Below are positions 60,798 to 64,000 of a stretch of DNA of 64,000 nt, one piece after another (within the stretch, counting starts at the first letter, position 1; every line of letters starts with the position of its first letter). The notes beneath the pieces were generated by a model, which saw nothing but the letters and a program-made list of their open reading frames with translations, searched no databases and was not told where the DNA came from. Source of the stretch: Microbacterium commune (GTDB lineage Bacteria > Actinomycetota > Actinomycetes > Actinomycetales > Microbacteriaceae); the NCBI RefSeq assembly GCF_014836945.1, contig NZ_JACSPX010000002.1, positions 26,353 through 90,352 of the forward strand, in the 5' to 3' direction. The translations under genes and the position numbers were made by a program.

Positions 60798-61541
60798 GTG
60801 GAACTGTGGGAGATGCGGGCGCTGCCCGGCGGAGTCGTGACACGGCACGGTGCTCGCCGCGGGGAGCAGACGACCGTGCAGCTCGAGCCGTTCGAGATCG
60901 GCGCCTTCGCCGTCACCGAGGGCCAGTTCGCCGAGGTGCTGGGCATCGCCGCCCAGCACCCGAGACGCCCGGCGCGCGATCTCAGCTGGTTCCGCGCCAT
61001 CAGGTTCTGCAACGCCGCATCGGAGTGGGAGGGCCTGGATCCGGCATACTCCTTCGACGGTGAGGACGTCACCTGGCACGTCGACAGCGACGGGTACCGC
61101 CTGCCGACCGAGGCGGAGTGGGAGTACGCCTGCCGCGCCGGATCAGTCGGGCCGCAGTACGGTCCGCTCGACGAGATCGCGTGGTCATCACGCGATGCGG
61201 TCGGAGCGCCGCAGGATGTCGGCTTGAAGCTGCCGAACCTGAACGGCCTCTTCGACACGCTCGGCAACGTCTGGGAGTGGTGCTGGGACCTCCTCGACCC
61301 CGAACTGCACGACGACCACCGTGTCTTCCGTGGCGGCTGCTTCACCGACGACACGTGGAGCGTCCGGGCATCCGTTCGCCGCGGGGGAGCTCCCCGCACC
61401 CATCACGACGACGTCGGCATGCGGCTCGCGCGCGGCGGCTTCGACGGATCGGATGCCGCACAGGGCTGGTCCGCGCGCGCCGATGTCGAGCGCGGCGGGC
61501 GCGGGGGATCGCGCCCGTTCGGCAGGGCCCCGCGTCGCTGA
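60798..61541 (+). CDS. SUMF1/formylglycine-generating-enzyme-like domain protein, probably not an FGE
   Basis: 247 residues from GTG 60798. The C-type-lectin-like SUMF1 fold is visible: FEIGAFAVTEGQFAEVLG, SWFRAIRFCNAASE, RLPTEAEWEYACRAG, GLFDTLGNVWEWCWD, and RVFRGGCFTDD. True formylglycine-generating enzymes end with a pair of catalytic cysteines in a GFR-C type motif. Here the end reads VGMRLARGG, without that cysteine, so sulfatase activation is unlikely. No sulfatase gene is nearby. A binding or other oxidase-like role is possible. It follows the YczE-like gene by 2 nt. Confidence 0.83.
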   Translation: MELWEMRALPGGVVTRHGARRGEQTTVQLEPFEIGAFAVTEGQFAEVLGIAAQHPRRPARDLSWFRAIRFCNAASEWEGLDPAYSFDGEDVTWHVDSDGYRLPTEAEWEYACRAGSVGPQYGPLDEIAWSSRDAVGAPQDVGLKLPNLNGLFDTLGNVWEWCWDLLDPELHDDHRVFRGGCFTDDTWSVRASVRRGGAPRTHHDDVGMRLARGGFDGSDAAQGWSARADVERGGRGGSRPFGRAPRR

Positions 61542-61597
61542 CCCGCGCGGCTGGCCCGCGTCGCCCACGACACGCACCGATCCGAGAAGGAGAACTC

Positions 61598-62425
61598 ATG
61601 ACCAAGCCGATCGAGATCGTCATCTCGCAGGGACGCGTCGGCGACCGCACGACCGGGGCGCTTCCGGGCGCGTTGAGAGCCGGTCGGGCGCTGTCGCGGA
61701 TGCTCGACATCGAGGCTCGAGTGGTCGGCACGCCCGCCCCGGCGCAGGAGGACGACTGGTCGGAGTGCCTGCCCGCCGCAGCCGAGACGCTGCACGCGCT
61801 GCGCGACGCGGTCCGCGACGCCTTCGACCGCGATGCGACCCCCGTGCTCGCCACGAACACCTGCGGGGCGAGCATCGGAACCCTGCCGACTGTCGCGCAG
61901 CGCTTCCCCGAGGCCGTCGTGCTGTGGATCGACGCGCACGGCGATTTCAACACGCCGGCGACCACGGCATCCGGCTACCTCGGGGGAATGGTCGTCTCGG
62001 CGGCGTGCGGCCTCTGGGACAGCGGACACGGAGCCGGTCTGAATCCCGCCCAGGTGGTGATCGTCGGCGGACGCGACATCGACCCCGACGAGCGGATGCT
62101 GCTCGATCAGCACGGAGTCATCGTGCTGTCACCGGACGAGAGCTCACCAGAGCGGATCGCCGAGATCGTGGCCGGTCGGGACGTCTGGATCCACGTCGAC
62201 TGGGACGTGCTGGAGCCCGGCTACATCCCGGCCGCCTACCGGGTGGATGCCGGACTGCTGCCGCATCAGATCGACGCGATCTTCGCCGCGCTCGACCCCG
62301 CGCGGGTGCTCGGCGTGGAGCTGGCGGAATTCGAGGACGGCGATCAGGGCATCCCGTCGCACCTCAGCGTCGAACTGATCCTGGAGACGTTCCAGGCGCT
62401 GCGTCTCGGCGTCCCGCGCGGCTGA
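61598..62425 (+). CDS. Arginase/ureohydrolase-fold protein, divergent
   Basis: 275 residues. Metal-binding motifs are WIDAHGDFN (Asp112, His114, Asp116) and HVDWDVLEPG (Asp201, Asp203). The first ligand motif, normally GGDHS, is replaced by TNTCGASIG with Cys89 at the His position. Some divergent family members have Cys there, so a metal site is still possible. Substrate (arginine, agmatine, guanidino compound or other) is unknown. ATG 61598 has GAGAAGGAG 6 nt upstream, so it has its own ribosome site 56 nt after the SUMF1 gene. It converges on an MFS gene. Confidence 0.83.
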   Translation: MTKPIEIVISQGRVGDRTTGALPGALRAGRALSRMLDIEARVVGTPAPAQEDDWSECLPAAAETLHALRDAVRDAFDRDATPVLATNTCGASIGTLPTVAQRFPEAVVLWIDAHGDFNTPATTASGYLGGMVVSAACGLWDSGHGAGLNPAQVVIVGGRDIDPDERMLLDQHGVIVLSPDESSPERIAEIVAGRDVWIHVDWDVLEPGYIPAAYRVDAGLLPHQIDAIFAALDPARVLGVELAEFEDGDQGIPSHLSVELILETFQALRLGVPRG

Positions 62426-62438
62426 CGCCCGGGTCAGC
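62421..62438. terminator. Short stem at the convergent stop codons
   Basis: GCTGAC-6 nt-GTCAGC spans the stop codons of the arginase-fold gene (plus) and the MFS gene (minus), which are only 8 nt apart. It may be a compact bidirectional terminator; the stem is only 6 bp. Confidence 0.35.
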
Positions 62439-63762
62439 GACGCCCTCCACGCTCGGGGTCGAGCCCCATCCGGATGCGGGTGCTCTTGCGCTCGCGGATG
62501 ATGAACGACGCCCCGAGCAGCCAGAGCGGGATCTGGGTCGCGAACGCCCAGCGGAACGCCTCGAGCGAATAGGTGTCCGGCGTGCCGGCGCCCTGCAGGT
62601 CGAGCATGAGGCCGATGAAGAAGATCGCGATGAGTGCCGCGAGGAATCCGCCGGAGTTGGTCACACCGGTGGCGGTGCTGAGCCGGTGGGCGGGGTTGTG
62701 CGTGCGGGCGTGGTCGAACGCGATCATGGATGCCGGTCCGCCGGCGGCCAGGCACACCACGAGCACGATGAGCAGCCAGATCGGTGCCGGTCCCTGCCAG
62801 AGGATTACCGTGCTCCACGCGACCACCTGGACGAGGATGCTCGGCAGCACGAGGGCGAGCGAGCGTCGGGTCGGGATGCGTCGCGACAGCATGCCGAGCA
62901 CCGGGCTCAGGGCCATGCTGACGAGCACGTTCACCGACAGGATGCCGGCGGCGCCTGCGGGGGAGAGCCCCTGCCCTGCGGTGAGGAAGGGCATGCCCCA
63001 CAGCAGCAGGAAGGCGGTGCTGGCGAACGGGGTGGTGAAGTGCGACCAGAACGCCAGTCGGGTGCCGGGATGCGCCCAGGCGGCGCGGATGCCGACGCCG
63101 GTGTCGATCGCCGAGGTGATCACCTGAACCACGCCCGTCTCGGTGTTGACCGTGACGTCCGCGCTGCGCTCGGGTGGGTGGTTGCGCACGAGCATCCAGA
63201 CGAGGATGGCGAAGAGCAGACCGAGCCCGGCGACGCTGCCGAAAGTGATGGTCCAGTTCGTCGAGTGCAGCAGCGCGGCCAGCGGCGTGAGCGCGATGAG
63301 CTGGCCGGTCTGGCCGACGAGGCCCGTCAGCTGTCCCATCACGGGTCCGCGCTGGGCGGGGAACCACGTGGCGACGAGGCGCAGCACAGCGGGAAACACC
63401 GCCGCGTCTCCGGCGCCCAGCAGCACGCGCGCGATCAGAGCGATGCCGATGCTCGGGGACACCGCCATCACGAACTGCCCGAGGGCCATGAGCAGCATCC
63501 CGATCACCATGATCGGACGCGACCCGTACCGATCGAGCAGCACCCCGATGGGTATCTGCAGGCCGCCGTACACGGCGAGCTGCACGACCGCGAAGAGCGA
63601 GAGCGTCGCCGCGTCGGCCTGGAAGCGCTCGGCGGCGTCGACGCCCACCGCGCTGAGCGAGCTGCGGTTGGTGATCGCCAGGACGTATGCGGCAACGGCC
63701 ACACCCCACACCAGCCAGCCTCTCCAGCCGGGAGTCGCGCGGGGGAGGGGAGTATGGCTCAC
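62434..63762 (-). CDS. MFS transporter
   Basis: 442 residues with about 12 transmembrane helices. Motif A in loop 2-3 reads GVLLDRYGSRPIMVIG. LARVLLGAGDAAVFPAVLRL and WFPAQRGPVMGQLTGLVGQTGQ resemble the anion/cation symporter or hexuronate-type MFS group. Substrate unknown. GTG 63762 has a TAGCCT box 6 nt upstream on the minus strand and no ribosome site. It is convergent with the arginase-fold gene and divergent from the kinase gene. Confidence 0.85.
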   Translation of the reverse strand: MSHTPLPRATPGWRGWLVWGVAVAAYVLAITNRSSLSAVGVDAAERFQADAATLSLFAVVQLAVYGGLQIPIGVLLDRYGSRPIMVIGMLLMALGQFVMAVSPSIGIALIARVLLGAGDAAVFPAVLRLVATWFPAQRGPVMGQLTGLVGQTGQLIALTPLAALLHSTNWTITFGSVAGLGLLFAILVWMLVRNHPPERSADVTVNTETGVVQVITSAIDTGVGIRAAWAHPGTRLAFWSHFTTPFASTAFLLLWGMPFLTAGQGLSPAGAAGILSVNVLVSMALSPVLGMLSRRIPTRRSLALVLPSILVQVVAWSTVILWQGPAPIWLLIVLVVCLAAGGPASMIAFDHARTHNPAHRLSTATGVTNSGGFLAALIAIFFIGLMLDLQGAGTPDTYSLEAFRWAFATQIPLWLLGASFIIRERKSTRIRMGLDPERGGRR

Positions 63763-63768
63763 CCGTCA

Positions 63769-63774
63769 AGGCTA
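63769..63774 (-). promoter_or_regulatory. -10 box of the MFS gene, leaderless spacing
   Basis: Minus-strand TAGCCT ends 6 nt before GTG 63762, showing that the leaderless arrangement also occurs on the minus strand. Confidence 0.5.
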
Positions 63775-63837
63775 GTCCTGGCGAGCGGGTGACACGACGC
63801 AGCTGTCAAGGCCATCAGCCCGCCGCTCCCGTCGACC

Positions 63838-63843
63838 TAGAGT
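63838..63843 (+). promoter_or_regulatory. Candidate -10 box of the kinase gene
   Basis: TAGAGT lies 41 nt upstream of ATG 63885. The leader includes GGGAGGA 5 nt before the start codon, so this gene is leadered. Confidence 0.4.
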
Positions 63844-63884
63844 GGTGTCGTCGCCGGGCACCGGACAGGCGACGGGAGGACTCG

Positions 63885-64000
63885 ATGACCAACGATGATT
63901 CGCTGCCCACGTCGGGCATGCTCGACGCGCGGTACGAGATCCTCGAATGCGTCGGCCAGGGCGGCATGGCACGGGTGTACCGCGCAAAGGACACGCTTCT
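63885..64000 (+). CDS. Serine/threonine protein kinase, 5' end (cut by window edge)
   Basis: Only 38 codons are visible. They encode a short polar N-terminus, then LDARYEILECVGQGGMARV and YRAKD, the glycine-rich loop (GQGGMARVY) and start of strand 3 of a Hanks-type (PknA/B-like) kinase. The catalytic Lys is in RAKD. ATG 63885 has a good Shine-Dalgarno, ACGGGAGGA. Kinase class is clear; membrane anchor and sensor domains, if any, lie outside the window. Confidence 0.85.
   Translation, partial: MTNDDSLPTSGMLDARYEILECVGQGGMARVYRAKDTL

Noticed and set aside
60798..61541. Active formylglycine-generating enzyme for sulfatases
   Set aside because: The catalytic C-terminal cysteine is missing and no sulfatase is nearby, so only the SUMF1 fold is claimed.

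Overview
The window is high-GC DNA (roughly 69% G+C by eye) from an actinobacterium. It is most likely a member of the Microbacteriaceae and probably Microbacterium or a close relative. The reasons are gene order, a cysteine-poor ribosomal protein S4, PolA and PriA with degenerate catalytic regions, an actinobacterial integration host factor fused to guanylate kinase, a DUF222/HNH 13E12-type gene, and a HGxxPAAW small membrane protein in the trp operon. It is almost entirely conserved chromosomal housekeeping DNA. I see no rRNA operon, prophage, insertion sequence, CRISPR array or plasmid genes.

Layout: a formate/nitrite-family channel (minus strand) is divergent from rarA, followed by rpsD and a small membrane protein. 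Next comes a tight cluster alaS-ruvX-mltG-aroE-aroC-aroK-aroB-aroQ, which serves tRNA charging, cell-wall glycan cleavage and the shikimate pathway. A minus-strand DUF222/HNH gene plus a gene remnant sits between aroQ and efp-nusB. A SWIM-SNF2 helicase and an MBL-Rieske oxidoreductase follow. The pyrimidine operon (pyrR-pyrB-pyrC-PH-like membrane protein-carA-carB-pyrF) runs directly into ihf::gmk and rpoZ. Then come metK-priA-fmt-rsmB-rpe, hisE-hisG-hisF-hisI, a trp block without trpE (Trp membrane protein, HGxxPAAW protein, trpC, trpB, trpA), lgt, gltB-gltD and pyk. After pyk the genes are mostly single transcription units: two alpha/beta hydrolases, tRNA-Leu(CAA), an ANTAR response regulator, a hotdog thioesterase, polA, a DUF885 peptidase, a NiaP-like transporter, an SGNH hydrolase, a YczE-type membrane protein, a SUMF1-domain protein, an arginase-fold protein, a second MFS transporter, and the start of a serine/threonine kinase cut by the window edge.

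Regulation visible in sequence: many genes have a TAnnnT -10 box exactly 6-7 nt before the start codon and no useful Shine-Dalgarno, which implies leaderless mRNAs. The pyr operon carries a PyrR-type hairpin next to its ribosome binding site. Several strong stem-loops end convergent units. Inside operons, stop and start codons usually overlap (GTGA or ATGA).

The most interesting signals are small-scale. PyrC and TrpC, two unrelated enzymes, share a related 48-nt tail that also supplies the stop/start overlap of the next gene. The heptamer GGATGCC/GGCATCC is over-represented and is built from otherwise rare codons. Other points of note are the mIHF-guanylate kinase fusion, the missing trpE, and a divergent SUMF1/arginase-fold neighbourhood. 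I did not find a clear new defence or mobile system.
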